DNA of 64,000 nt, taken from Larkinella humicola. GTDB lineage: Bacteria > Bacteroidota > Bacteroidia > Cytophagales > Spirosomataceae. Of this stretch, positions 52,811 to 62,018 are shown piece by piece. The notes under the pieces are model-generated. The model had not been told where the DNA came from, did not search any database, and was given only the letters and a program-made list of their open reading frames with translations. Each line of letters begins with the position of its first letter. The first letter of the stretch is position 1. Where the stretch lies: NCBI RefSeq assembly GCF_008727875.1, contig NZ_VTWS01000002.1, forward strand, positions 248,001 to 312,000, given 5' to 3'. Made by a program: the position numbers and the translations under genes.

Positions 52811-52856
52811 TAGCCGGTATACAGCGCAGCGAAAAAGCTGTCGCGTATACCGGCTA
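52811..52856 (-). terminator. Strong 19-bp hairpin, minus-strand terminator candidate
   Basis: TAGCCGGTATAC at 52811-52822 pairs perfectly with 52845-52856. Inside, GCG/CGC and CAGC/GCTG pair with one bulged base on each side, giving 19 pairs and a six-base loop. On the minus strand the stem is followed by TTTTCTTG, fitting an intrinsic terminator for the gene at 53006-54820, although it lies 150 bases past its stop. Confidence 0.7.
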
Positions 52857-52939
52857 ACATATGCTGATCAGATCTTAAAAATAATGCAAACTATGAGATT
52901 TATTGATTGATTATGAACTAATTAAGTATCGTAGGCACG

Positions 52940-53005
52940 ACATGTTTGTAGCCAATAATCCCATCGTTCGCGTTAAAAATAGCCCTGTAGGGTTTTCCCG
53001 CCGTT
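52940..53005. repeat. Dispersed-type palindromic repeat
   Basis: GACATGTTTGTAGCCAATAA, then AAATAGCCCTGTAGGGTTTTCCCG: a short CCCTGTAGGG palindrome near an ACATGTTTGTAG word, a combination typical of Bacteroidota intergenic repeats and related in style to 28446-28512. It abuts the 3' end of the PQQ dehydrogenase gene. Confidence 0.4.
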
Positions 53006-54820
53006 CTATTTATCAGGTACGCAGTTGGCCAGTTTGTAGATCCGGCCGTCGGCTTTGGTATAGATGAAGAAATCCTGATTCAGCCCCAGACCAAACCGCA
53101 AATCCGTTTTTTTACTCTGGCTCAATTCCTGAAACGTAGCGGTTTTGCCCGCCACTTCCACTTTCAACTCCTTGATTTCGGCCTGTTTGCCGGGTTGTAG
53201 CTGGCTGCTTTCCACGAAATACACTTTCCCACTGACAATATCGCCAAAGATGTATTTTCCCGTCAGGGCCGGAATGGCGGTTCCCGAATAGACAAAACCG
53301 GCGGAAAACGCGTTGCCTTCGTCGTGGTCATACTGCACGACGGGATATGTATACTTGAAGGTTGCGTCGTTGGCGGGCAGGGCGTAGACCCGGTCCATGC
53401 GGCCCCGGTAGTTGATGACAAAGGTGCCTTCGCGATCCGGCCAACCGTAGTTCGCCCCGGCAACACCCAGGTTCAGCTCTTCCGATTGCGCCTGACCGAT
53501 GTCCGAAATCAGCATCTTGCCGTCGGGCGTCCAGCTAATCCGGTTGGGGTTCCGGAATCCCTGACAAAAAATCTCTTTCAGCGCCGTCGGATCCTTCGCA
53601 AACGGGTTGTGGGGCGGAATACCGTACTTTCCATTCGTGCTGTTGGTGCCTTTCGGGTCGATGCGCAGCACCTTTCCCCAGGGTCGGCTCCGGTCTTTGC
53701 AGATAAAATAGAATCCGTTTTCGGTGGCTCCGCCATCGCCCACACCGATGTACAACATGCCGTAGTCCGCGCTTCCCAGTTTGGCCAGCGGGTTGAAGGT
53801 AATTTCCTGAACGCCGTGAATCGGGCTCACCATGTTGAGCCGCAGCAGCTCCCGGCCCGTGCCAGCAAAGGTCGGGGCCGTCGGGTCGGGCAGTTTCCAC
53901 TCGGTCAGCACCCATTGCAGCGTCACCTTGATGGAGTCGGGATAGGCAAAATCGGCCGGGGCGGTGTTGGCTTTTTCGGTATGGGTCGTGTAGAACAGGC
54001 CGTTGGTGTAGAAATCCGGGTGGAATGCGTAGCTGCCGAAACCAGTGGCCAAACCGGGAACGTGAATGAAATTCGGGCGTTCTTTCGCCATCGACATGTA
54101 GGGCCGCAGCGAATTGCCTTCCATTTCGTACAGCGTTCCCCGCAAATCTTCCAGAAACAGCCGGTTTTTCGTTCCGGGCAACACCTGCATTTTGTTTATG
54201 CGGGCCAGCGGTATTTTTTCGGCACTGGCCGGGGCGGTGGTCACCTCTTCCAACTGAATTCGCAACCCGGAGGGCGGTATTTTCGTCGGAATGGGATCGT
54301 TTAGCACCGCGCCGAGGTTTTCACTGCCGACATCGACCGTCGACACCTTGCGTTTCGAATGAATGAAGGATGTCAGGGCGGTGATGTCGCCCTCGCTGAA
54401 CTGCGTGAACGGCGGCATCATCTGCTTGTATTCTTCAAAAAGCTCGTGCGCCCGGGCGTCGCCACTGTTGATCACCTCCGGGGCGTTGCGGATGAACTTC
54501 CGGAGCCAGTCCACCGGCACTTCCGTCGTCACGCTGGCCAGATTCGGCCCGATGCCTTTTTGCAGGAAATTGTGGCAGGCCGTACAGTTCTGCTGGAACA
54601 ACTGCTGTCCTTTGGTCAGAACCGCCTTGTCGGTGGAATAGTCCGTGCTGGCGGTGAGGGGCGGTTTGGCTGCGGTGGGCTTTTTGGCGGGCTGCTGCGC
54701 GTGGGTGTGGGTGCCAATTCCCAATCCATTGATCAGGACAAAGGCCCAAAGGCCCATTCGTTTTTTGTACCCTGTAGAATCTGATGCAACTAGCTTTCGG
54801 GAAAGCATCGGTAATTTCAT
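53006..54820 (-). CDS. Exported cytochrome c/PQQ-type sugar dehydrogenase
   Basis: 604 aa. After a signal sequence (about 22-42; a start at 54757 is also possible) comes a cytochrome c domain with heme motif Cys79-T-A-Cys82-His83 and a probable axial Met in QMMPPF (about 134). From about 200 it is a six-bladed propeller of the glucose/sorbosone dehydrogenase family (EDLRGTLYEM, LATGFGSYAFHPDF, MLYIGVGDGG, GKVLRIDPKG, CQGFRNPNRISWTPDG). It would oxidise a sugar in the periplasm and pass electrons through its own heme to the respiratory chain. PQQ dependence is inferred from the family; no pqq genes are in the window. Confidence 0.88.
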   Translation of the reverse strand: MKLPMLSRKLVASDSTGYKKRMGLWAFVLINGLGIGTHTHAQQPAKKPTAAKPPLTASTDYSTDKAVLTKGQQLFQQNCTACHNFLQKGIGPNLASVTTEVPVDWLRKFIRNAPEVINSGDARAHELFEEYKQMMPPFTQFSEGDITALTSFIHSKRKVSTVDVGSENLGAVLNDPIPTKIPPSGLRIQLEEVTTAPASAEKIPLARINKMQVLPGTKNRLFLEDLRGTLYEMEGNSLRPYMSMAKERPNFIHVPGLATGFGSYAFHPDFYTNGLFYTTHTEKANTAPADFAYPDSIKVTLQWVLTEWKLPDPTAPTFAGTGRELLRLNMVSPIHGVQEITFNPLAKLGSADYGMLYIGVGDGGATENGFYFICKDRSRPWGKVLRIDPKGTNSTNGKYGIPPHNPFAKDPTALKEIFCQGFRNPNRISWTPDGKMLISDIGQAQSEELNLGVAGANYGWPDREGTFVINYRGRMDRVYALPANDATFKYTYPVVQYDHDEGNAFSAGFVYSGTAIPALTGKYIFGDIVSGKVYFVESSQLQPGKQAEIKELKVEVAGKTATFQELSQSKKTDLRFGLGLNQDFFIYTKADGRIYKLANCVPDK

Positions 54821-55039
54821 GCCGTTTTTTTATTTTCAAAGGAGGTTTGAAAATTAGATCAATTCTTTGCCAAAATCAAACGTCAGCGGTTTTTCGATCG
54901 GGTAACGCCTTAAAGTTCGTATTGGCCCGACAGCCGGGAAGTTTTCCGGGGCTTATCCTAAAAAATCAATAAAAATAATTCAACCTTGTGTGCGATTCCC
55001 ACGGCATCGAAAAACAGAACCCTTTTTACCCTCACTAAA

Positions 55040-55203
55040 ATGATGTTCCCGAACATTTTCACCACCGCCGTTTCAGAAAACGCAGCCCAACGCATCAACC
55101 AATGAATTTAACGGAGACGCCCGCGCGGGCCGATGTGTTACGGCTAGTGGCCATTGGTGAACCCATCCTGACCGTGCGTAAGCTGGCATTAGCGACAGCC
55201 TAA
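55040..55203 (+). pseudogene. Decayed DUF1569-like fragment
   Basis: From ATG 55040 the reading MMFPNIFTTAVSENAAQRINQ ends at a TGA. A second frame starts at ATG 55102, next to this stop, and continues LTETPARADVLRLVAIGEPI to a stop at 55203. Joined, the two pieces resemble, from memory, the first third of DUF1569 proteins (FPN-F-T, RINQLTPET-), so I read this as a truncated and frameshifted gene. Family assignment is tentative. Confidence 0.35.
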
Positions 55204-55324
55204 TTCACAAGTAGCTAGTATGCCCATCTACCCGGATAACCTTTGTACAAGCGATTAATGATCAACCCATGACAACGGCGATTCTATCTTCCTTTATGGT
55301 TCAATAGTTTTCAAATTCCAACGA

Positions 55325-55358
55325 AAAGAGAGGTGGCCATTGTGGAACACCTCTCTTT
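55325..55358 (-). terminator. Terminator of the second susCD operon
   Basis: On the minus strand AAAGAGAGGTG pairs with CACCTCTCTTT (11 bp; 55348-55358 with 55325-55335), followed by TCGTTGG after the T-rich end of the stem. It starts 18 bases after the SusD stop codon. Confidence 0.75.
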
Positions 55359-55376
55359 CTAAACTTCAAAAATTGA

Positions 55377-57008
55377 TTAATTCTGCACCGCCAACGGGTT
55401 GTACAAAATTTCATCTTCGGGAATCTGCAGGGTCATATTGGCTACCGGTAAACTGGACTTGGTAACATGGTTGGCAGAGCTGGCTCTGTCCACCGGGATA
55501 TTCCAGCGCTTGTTGTTGTAGAACTCGCGGCCGCCTTCCCCCCATAGTTCGATGCGGGTTTGTAGCTGCACCATTTGTAACGTGGTGAGCCCTTGCATCG
55601 CAGGATAAGTAGCCGTCGTTAGCGGTGTCATTCCTGTTTTGGTACGGGCAGCCAACAGCCTGTCGAGCGTTGCTTTGGCTGCAGCTTCTGTGGCTGGCGA
55701 CATCGCTTCCGCTTCCGCTTTCATCAGCAGTACTTCCGAAGTACGCATGTAAAACGCCGTTGAAGCGCCCACATCAATTTTGTTGTTGCTGTTCAATCCG
55801 TGGGTAGCTGCGAATTTTAGGTTCGTGTAAGAAGGGATAAAGGCAACCGTGTTGTTTGGCGGATAGGTGTAGTTGCCAAGTGGTGCCAGCGAAAAGGCAT
55901 CTTTACGGAAATCGTTGGGTGCTATTTTTTCATACAGCCGGTTATCAATCCGCTTGTAAGCTCTTTCCAGCCCTCCGTTCCCTCTGCCGTAGGGATTCAT
56001 GTAAGCGGTAAAGTACGTGTTGGCCGCACCAAGCGGAAATCCTAAAATGACCTCCGGATTTTGCGCATTATTGAGAAAGCCATTGGTTTCCGGCCTTATT
56101 TCGGGAGCTGCTGCGGTGCCGATGTTCTTACCTCCGTACTGTGCCTGGCTCAGAAGGGTTGGATACTTTGCCAGAATCTCATTGCACGCACTGATCGCAG
56201 TAGCCCAATCCCCCGTCCAGATCGATACACGTGCCAGCAGGAAATTGGCCACAGCCAGATCGATATCCGTTATATCAGTTGTATAGCCAATCCCAGCCTC
56301 TTTGAATAAGGCAATGGCACGGTTCAGGTCGTTTTTGATAAAGGCATACGTTTCGACAGCAGAGGAACGAGGCTTGTTTTCCTGAGTGGGTTGAAACCGG
56401 TCATACAACGGAAGGCCAAGTTTGTCCTTTCCGCCCTGCAGGAAGGCGTTCTGATAATTTTCCATCAGGTAGTTGTACCCATAGGCTCTGGCAAACAATC
56501 CTCTGGCTTTACATTCCTTCAGAAAGTTGTTGTTGGCCACGGTTTCATCCGGAAGGTAATTGAGCATCTGGTTAGCAGTCGTAATACAAAACCAGCCATA
56601 CCTCCAGTAATTACCATTCTTTGCGTTGGCAGCTCCAATGAAGTCACCGAGCTGATATTCGATTGAACCGGAGAGTACGTTCAGCCCTTCCTGATCTCCC
56701 AGAATGATATCATTTCCTTCAATAGAGCGGTTGACATCCAGTCCCTGATTGGAATAATACATGTCCGCAACGCCCGCACCTGTAGCACCTGCGTTGTTGA
56801 ACAACAGGGGCATGGCGTTGGCCATTCCACCCATGACGATCCGAATCTTGGCCTCGTCACCCGACGCCAGAAGTTCGGCTATTTGCTTGTCGGTAATGCT
56901 GTGTGGGGGCTCCACTTCCAGCTTATCGGCACACCCAGAAACTAGCAGCATACCCGAAACTGCCAAACCCGTTATCCATTTATTTAGAATTTTCATCATT
57001 CGACTCAT
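55377..57008 (-). CDS. SusD/RagB-family lipoprotein (second)
   Basis: 543 aa. Lipobox LLVSGCAD with Cys26 if the first ATG is used; starts at 56999 or 56996 are also possible. Features of the SusD fold: KECKARGLFARAYGYNYLM, LLARVSIWTGDW, FYMRTSEVLLMKAEAEAM and the C-terminal LWGEGGREFYNNKRWNIP. Its first ATG shares a base with the SusC stop (TAATG), which argues for coupled translation and a fixed ratio with SusC. A strong terminator follows. No glycoside hydrolase gene is attached to this pair. Confidence 0.94.
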   Translation of the reverse strand: MSRMMKILNKWITGLAVSGMLLVSGCADKLEVEPPHSITDKQIAELLASGDEAKIRIVMGGMANAMPLLFNNAGATGAGVADMYYSNQGLDVNRSIEGNDIILGDQEGLNVLSGSIEYQLGDFIGAANAKNGNYWRYGWFCITTANQMLNYLPDETVANNNFLKECKARGLFARAYGYNYLMENYQNAFLQGGKDKLGLPLYDRFQPTQENKPRSSAVETYAFIKNDLNRAIALFKEAGIGYTTDITDIDLAVANFLLARVSIWTGDWATAISACNEILAKYPTLLSQAQYGGKNIGTAAAPEIRPETNGFLNNAQNPEVILGFPLGAANTYFTAYMNPYGRGNGGLERAYKRIDNRLYEKIAPNDFRKDAFSLAPLGNYTYPPNNTVAFIPSYTNLKFAATHGLNSNNKIDVGASTAFYMRTSEVLLMKAEAEAMSPATEAAAKATLDRLLAARTKTGMTPLTTATYPAMQGLTTLQMVQLQTRIELWGEGGREFYNNKRWNIPVDRASSANHVTKSSLPVANMTLQIPEDEILYNPLAVQN

Positions 57009-60000
57009 TAAAAGTTTAAATTAATACCCACCGAAAAGGTGCTCATGGGCAGATACACGGCTGCCCCTACTTCCATTCCACCGACCAGCGACATGCGCGG
57101 ATCGATACCGGAGTGAGCCGTCAACATGGTCAGGTTGTCGCCGGATGCATACACCCGCACACTTTTTGTATTCAACTTGTCCAGGATAGGGCCACTGAGC
57201 GTATAACCCAGGGTGAGGTTTTTGACATTCAGATAAGAAGCGCTGAATAGAGCCTGATCGGTATACTGCCATGGCCCAAAGGTAGACCCGCCCGTATAGA
57301 ACGTATCCCCATAAAATGCCATCGGGAATTTGGCGTCTCTGTTCTCAGGCGTCCAGGTATTTCCCAATACTTCTTTCGATAATGCGTTCCCGATATTTCC
57401 CGATCGGTACAGGTGGTTGGCATATTCCACACTCAGGAATTTCCCTCCCAGCTGGTAGGCCAGGATAGCGGTGAAGTCAAATCCTTTGTATTGAAAGCTT
57501 GTGGAAAAGCCACCAATAATTTTTGGAATGGCGCTGCCCATTTCATACCGGTTGGCCAGCGTGTAATTGGTGGTGCTAACAATTTCTCCCACGCTGCTAT
57601 CCGTAAAGCGTCCTGCATCCTGATCTTGCTGCGTAACGGTGTGATGAAACAAGGGCAAACCTGTGCTCTGATCCACTCCCGCGTACTTGTAGAGATAGAG
57701 GTTGTAGTAATCCTTATTTTCACCCCGCAGGTACATGATCTGGCCGGCGGTGTTCGCACCGCCATTGGCAATTCCCCATCCATCGATGAAGCCTGTAAAG
57801 TTTCCGCCCAGTGATGGCGAACCTACACTTTTGGGAAATTTAGTCAGAATGGTGCGGTAGTGGGTACCGTTCAATCCGATGCTCCAGTTGATATTTTTGT
57901 TTTGGATGAGTTTGATGTCCAAAGCAACTTCCACACCGCGGTTGACAATTTCAGCGTTGTTCAGGGTGAGTGAAGCTTGTCCCATTGAAGCGGCAAGAGG
58001 CTGTGCAAACACGGAGTTTACCGTCTTCTTGTTGTAGACATCGATGGTTCCGCTCAATCTCCTGTTCAAAAGGGTGAAATCGATACCGGCATCAAAGGTA
58101 TGCGTGTTTTCCCAGGTTAATTTATCATTTACGGCAGCACCTTGCTGAAGGGTGTACGTTGCAGGAATACCTGCTCCAGCCGTTGAGCTGGTGTAAACTG
58201 CACCGTAGCTCCAGGTCTGATAACCCGAATAGTTACCGATACCACTCTGGTTACCGATCACCCCATAGCTGGCCCGTAGTTTCAGTTCGTTGATGACGTC
58301 ACTGAATCGCTGCATGAATTTTTCCTGAGAAATACGCCAACCACCACCAACAGACCAGAAGGTTCCCCAGCGATTCTCGTTGAAGCGGAATTTAGACGAA
58401 CCGTCTCTGCGCAGCGAGCCTTCCACAAAATACTTGTCGTCATAGTTGTACACCGCCCGGCCAAAATAGCTATCCATGGTCGTTAAGTCTCCACCATAAC
58501 CCGGAACACCGAACGGTGCGCCCGCTGTATTATACCGACTGGTAAAGTTACCGGCGCCGGTAAACCCATTGATCAGCGAATACGCGGAGGCAAAGTTCAC
58601 CAGATCACTTTTAAATTGGTAGAATTCATGGGCAGCCAGTGCCGTAACGGAGTGACGACCAAATTCTTTACCCCAGTTCAGCAACTGTTGTGTGTTGAAA
58701 ACGCCGGTGTTCGTATAATACTTCCCAATCGCCCCTATACCCACTACAGCTCCTGTCTCAGGCGTACCGTAACGCGTCCGCTCTTCCGTAAAGCGGTCAT
58801 ACGAAATGTTGTTTGTAAAGCTGAAATTCTTGAGGAAGTTCACCGTGAAATACCCTTTAAGGTTCAAGTCGTGCGATTCCCTCCGATCGATGTCTTTATC
58901 CAACAGGTCGATCAGGTTGGTTGCATAAAGCGGCTGGCTGGTGGTTCCATTCAGAAAATTGGGCTGAACGCCAAGGGGCGAATAGGTATCATTCGCATTA
59001 TCAGATACCATGTCGGTGCCGTTCGGATTTTTACGAATATTTCCCTGAAGGTCTCTGGCGAACAACGGTACGAGTTGATTCTGCCCATTTACCCACCTGA
59101 ACGCGTTTTGCTGCACAGTTCCGGGGTTACGTCCGAAACGGGTTGCCGGCGATTGGGTGTTCCGCATACTGTAACCCAGATTGGTTCCTACTTTCAGCCA
59201 ACTGGTGAGTTGCGCATTCACATTGGTCCGTGCGTTGTAACGCTTGAATGTCGACCCTCTGATATAAGAAGGATCTTCCAGCATGCCCACAGAAACAAAG
59301 TAATCCATTTTATCGGAGCCACCGCTTGCCGATATCGTATGCTCCTGACGGAACATTTTTTCGAAGAAGTAATCCTTGTACGATCCGGCTTCCCAAAGTG
59401 GTCTTGCATTCGGATTCAACTTGCCCGTTGTCGGGTCAATCAGGTACGCACCCGACATGGTCGCACTGGCATTGGCTCCGCTACCGGTGGTGGTATACAC
59501 CGCGCCCGGCACGTCATAGGCCATGTAATTCCCCAATAGGTTCATGGCAAAGTTTGTCCTTGATCCGGTGTAATCGAATAAATGGGAACTGGCAAACAAA
59601 CCGGCCGCTTCATGAGACATGTTTGGATTGGCCACATTCGTCGTGAATTTACCGTCGGTAGAGGATCCGCCGTTCACCCCGTAGCGTGCGGAGTTGTAGA
59701 TGGCCAGCCAGGCATGTTCATAAATGTCTTTGGCATTATCAATGAGATCAAACCGCAATCCACCCAGATAATTGAATCCAGCCCGGGTTTGTACCGAAAT
59801 ATTCGGCTTCCCTTTTGTTCCTTTTTTAGTCGTCACAAGCACAACCCCATTGGCTCCACGCGAACCATAAACGGCTGTGGAAGCGGCATCTTTCAGCACA
59901 CTGATGCTTTCAATGTCCTTGGGATTGATGGAAGACAGGGCATTGGGGTATTCAGTGGGCACCCCATCGATCACGATCAGGGCATTGGAGCTGTTCTGGC

Positions 60001-60535
60001 TGGTAGAGCCCGCTCCGCGTAACCGAATACCCATGTCCAGACCGGGCTGGCCATCAATGGAAGAGACCTGAATCCCGGGGACTACCCCTTCAAGGGCTCT
60101 GGTAACCGTGGAGTTTGCCTGCACAGAAATGACTTTAGAATCAACCTGTGATACCGCACCCGTCAGCGTGCTTTTCTTTGCGGTACCGTACCCGATCACG
60201 ACTACTTCGCTAAGCTGGTTGTCTGCCGGAGCCAGACTAATTTCAATATTTTTCCGGTTGCCCACAACGGTTTCCTGGGTGGTGTATCCGATAAAGGAGA
60301 ATACCAGGGTGGAATTTGTAGCAGGAACATTCGGGATGGTAAAAATTCCATCGGAATTGGTGACAGTGCCAATCGTTGTCTCTTTAACGATTACACTCAC
60401 CCCGGGCAACGTGGCCCCTGAGGCATCGGTTACCTTTCCGGAAACCTGCACCTGTGCATAAAGGCCCAGGCTAAAAAGCAGGTTGCACAGAAGGACTAAG
60501 GATCCTTTTCTTTTGATCGTAATGATTTTGAGCAT
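57008..60535 (-). CDS. SusC-family TonB-linked receptor (third)
   Basis: 1175 aa. Signal peptide 1-28 (LLCNLLFSLGLYAQ), carboxypeptidase-D-like domain (about 30-110, SGKVTDASGATLPGVSVIVK), plug (about 118-230, SEVVVIGYGTAKK, ALIVIDGVPTEYP, AVYGSRGANGVVLVTTKKG) and barrel ending in FSVGINLNF. No STN domain, so it should not signal through a FecR protein; the divergent AraC gene at 61015 is the likelier regulator. Translationally coupled to the SusD gene. Substrate unknown. Confidence 0.95.
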   Translation of the reverse strand: MLKIITIKRKGSLVLLCNLLFSLGLYAQVQVSGKVTDASGATLPGVSVIVKETTIGTVTNSDGIFTIPNVPATNSTLVFSFIGYTTQETVVGNRKNIEISLAPADNQLSEVVVIGYGTAKKSTLTGAVSQVDSKVISVQANSTVTRALEGVVPGIQVSSIDGQPGLDMGIRLRGAGSTSQNSSNALIVIDGVPTEYPNALSSINPKDIESISVLKDAASTAVYGSRGANGVVLVTTKKGTKGKPNISVQTRAGFNYLGGLRFDLIDNAKDIYEHAWLAIYNSARYGVNGGSSTDGKFTTNVANPNMSHEAAGLFASSHLFDYTGSRTNFAMNLLGNYMAYDVPGAVYTTTGSGANASATMSGAYLIDPTTGKLNPNARPLWEAGSYKDYFFEKMFRQEHTISASGGSDKMDYFVSVGMLEDPSYIRGSTFKRYNARTNVNAQLTSWLKVGTNLGYSMRNTQSPATRFGRNPGTVQQNAFRWVNGQNQLVPLFARDLQGNIRKNPNGTDMVSDNANDTYSPLGVQPNFLNGTTSQPLYATNLIDLLDKDIDRRESHDLNLKGYFTVNFLKNFSFTNNISYDRFTEERTRYGTPETGAVVGIGAIGKYYTNTGVFNTQQLLNWGKEFGRHSVTALAAHEFYQFKSDLVNFASAYSLINGFTGAGNFTSRYNTAGAPFGVPGYGGDLTTMDSYFGRAVYNYDDKYFVEGSLRRDGSSKFRFNENRWGTFWSVGGGWRISQEKFMQRFSDVINELKLRASYGVIGNQSGIGNYSGYQTWSYGAVYTSSTAGAGIPATYTLQQGAAVNDKLTWENTHTFDAGIDFTLLNRRLSGTIDVYNKKTVNSVFAQPLAASMGQASLTLNNAEIVNRGVEVALDIKLIQNKNINWSIGLNGTHYRTILTKFPKSVGSPSLGGNFTGFIDGWGIANGGANTAGQIMYLRGENKDYYNLYLYKYAGVDQSTGLPLFHHTVTQQDQDAGRFTDSSVGEIVSTTNYTLANRYEMGSAIPKIIGGFSTSFQYKGFDFTAILAYQLGGKFLSVEYANHLYRSGNIGNALSKEVLGNTWTPENRDAKFPMAFYGDTFYTGGSTFGPWQYTDQALFSASYLNVKNLTLGYTLSGPILDKLNTKSVRVYASGDNLTMLTAHSGIDPRMSLVGGMEVGAAVYLPMSTFSVGINLNF

Positions 60536-61014
60536 ACTAGAATAAGAGTAAAGGTGAATAATAAATTGAAAAAAGTGATCTGAGAAAAATGTAATAAAAA
60601 TTAAAAATAAAGAACTTGTGTTAAAAATAATATTATTTCAATATAAATTTATGTTCATTCAAGCAACTTATATGAACAAATTAATATAAAATCGACAACG
60701 CATCCTAAAAAACACGTTCTGCTTTCTTTCAATCGTGCTATTAGTAACCATGGGTGTCGCTATGGCACAACGTTCCAGCGTAAACATTGAGGATACATGG
60801 TACACCAATGGGCAAACGGCATATATTGAATGCGGCAAAAGTATATGACGGATCACGAGAGTGCTATGAACGTCCGGTCCATACTCTTTGACCGGACCGC
60901 TTTCAGGAAGGACCTCAGATCTCAGCAATATCCCTGTTTTAATCGTTGAACAATCCAGTACTTGGAGCATGGTTACTTTTCTTCAAATTGATTAGCTGTT
61001 CGAAAATACATTCT
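60536..61014. other. AT-rich divergent region between susC and araC
   Basis: 479 bases, very AT-rich at 60536-60690. It holds the susC promoter (-), the araC promoter (+), the broken mini-gene at 60672-60848 and a GTCCGGTC/GACCGGAC dyad at 60872-60897 (8 bp, 10-base loop), a possible terminator of that mini-gene. Confidence 0.55.
60672..60848 (+). pseudogene. Broken small exported protein gene
   Basis: In one frame from ATG 60672: MNKLI, then TAA at codon 6, then NRQRILKNTFCFLSIVLLVT and GVAMAQRSSVNIEDTWYTNG up to TGA at 60848. The part after the early stop is a textbook signal peptide (Lys/Arg, hydrophobic core, AMAQ cleavage site) leading into 26 mature residues. One base change (for example AAA to TAA at codon 6) would explain it. 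The mature part is too short to identify, so the gene is also truncated. Confidence 0.5.
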
Positions 61015-61938
61015 ATGGACCCTCTTCTTTTAAAAGTAAAAAAAACAGAAACTGATTCTTTCAGTGTCAATTATTTTAAATATAATGGCCCGTTTCCTGG
61101 TTTGTGGCATTACCATTCCGAATACGAATTAACGCTAATCGTTAAAAGCTCTGGAACCCGATTCGTCGGAGATCATATTGATCGATATAATGAAAACGAT
61201 CTCATTTTTATCGGAAAGAATTTAGCGCATACCTGGAAATCCGATAGTTCTAAAGAAAAACCTCAGTCGTCAGAAGCGCTTGTAATCCATTTTAAAAAAG
61301 ATTTTTTAGGAAATTCTTTTTTTAAAACACCAGAATTATATGCAATAGAACAGTTTCTGCAACTATCCCAGCGAGGAATCAAAATAATGGGCAAAACCCA
61401 GACCGAAGTGATCGATCAAATGTATCAGATTCAGACGTTAAGCGGTGTTCATAAATTAATCAAATTATTGCAAATCCTTTGCTTATTAGCTGATTCTAAA
61501 GAGTTAACCTTATTATCCAGCGAGGGATACAACTTAAATATCAATGACAAAACGAACGATCGATTAAATAAGGTTCTGGCCTACATCATGAATAATTTTA
61601 AATCATCTATTCGATTAATTGATGCGGCAGATATTGCTAATATGAGTCCAACCGCTTTCTCCAGGTATTTTAAACAACGAATGCAAAAGCCATTTTCACA
61701 ATTTGTAAATGAACTGAAAGTTGGCTATGCCTGCAAACTATTAATGTTACACAAATTCAGTATACAGCAGATTTGTTTTGAATGCGGCTTTCAAAATGTC
61801 TCAAACTTTAACAAACAATTTAAAAGCTTTACCGAACTGTCACCTAAACAATTCCAGCTTAAGCATAGATCTATGTACTTTCAGGCATCACTATACCAGC
61901 TTCAGGAAAACAATTTGACTGATAAGGATATGACTTAG
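61015..61938 (+). CDS. AraC-family transcriptional regulator
   Basis: 307 aa from the ATG at 61015. N-terminal cupin-like sensor domain (about 20-100, with LWHYHSEYELTLIVKSSGTR and a metal/ligand-type HYHSEYE motif) and a C-terminal double helix-turn-helix (about 205-300, RLIDAADIANMSPTAFSRYF and FSIQQICFECGFQNVSNFNK). The gene is strikingly AT-rich: by hand count 16 G+C of 60 in 61561-61620 and 21 of 60 in 61681-61740, against 31 of 60 in 58321-58380 of the neighbouring susC. This suggests transfer or weak selection. Divergent from the susCD pair, its probable target. Confidence 0.92.
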   Translation: MDPLLLKVKKTETDSFSVNYFKYNGPFPGLWHYHSEYELTLIVKSSGTRFVGDHIDRYNENDLIFIGKNLAHTWKSDSSKEKPQSSEALVIHFKKDFLGNSFFKTPELYAIEQFLQLSQRGIKIMGKTQTEVIDQMYQIQTLSGVHKLIKLLQILCLLADSKELTLLSSEGYNLNINDKTNDRLNKVLAYIMNNFKSSIRLIDAADIANMSPTAFSRYFKQRMQKPFSQFVNELKVGYACKLLMLHKFSIQQICFECGFQNVSNFNKQFKSFTELSPKQFQLKHRSMYFQASLYQLQENNLTDKDMT

Positions 61939-62018
61939 AGAAAATCATAAATAATCCTCCGAACTTATTTGAAAAACCATTCAGGATAAATTTACTCGAA
62001 GCAGAGTCAATATGACTG

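Larger units (their letters stand above)
52582..53005. other. 424-bp intergenic region upstream of the sigma gene
   Basis: Holds the promoter of the ECF operon (not pinpointed), a strong hairpin at 52811-52856 and a dispersed-type repeat at 52940-53005. A 78-codon ORF at 52674-52910 has no coding character and encloses the hairpin, so I do not call it. Confidence 0.6.
54821..55376. other. 556-bp intergenic region with a gene remnant
   Basis: Contains the promoter of the dehydrogenase gene (minus strand, near 54821-54900), a decayed DUF1569-like fragment at 55040-55203 and the SusD terminator hairpin at 55325-55358. I see no intact gene. Confidence 0.55.

Noticed and set aside
52674-52910. 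78-codon plus-strand ORF
   Set aside because: It runs through the 52811-52856 hairpin, has no recognisable domain or signal peptide and no good start context.
60668-60970. 100-codon minus-strand ORF between susC and araC
   Set aside because: Opposite strand to the clear signal-peptide remnant at 60672-60848; its own translation has no coherent features.
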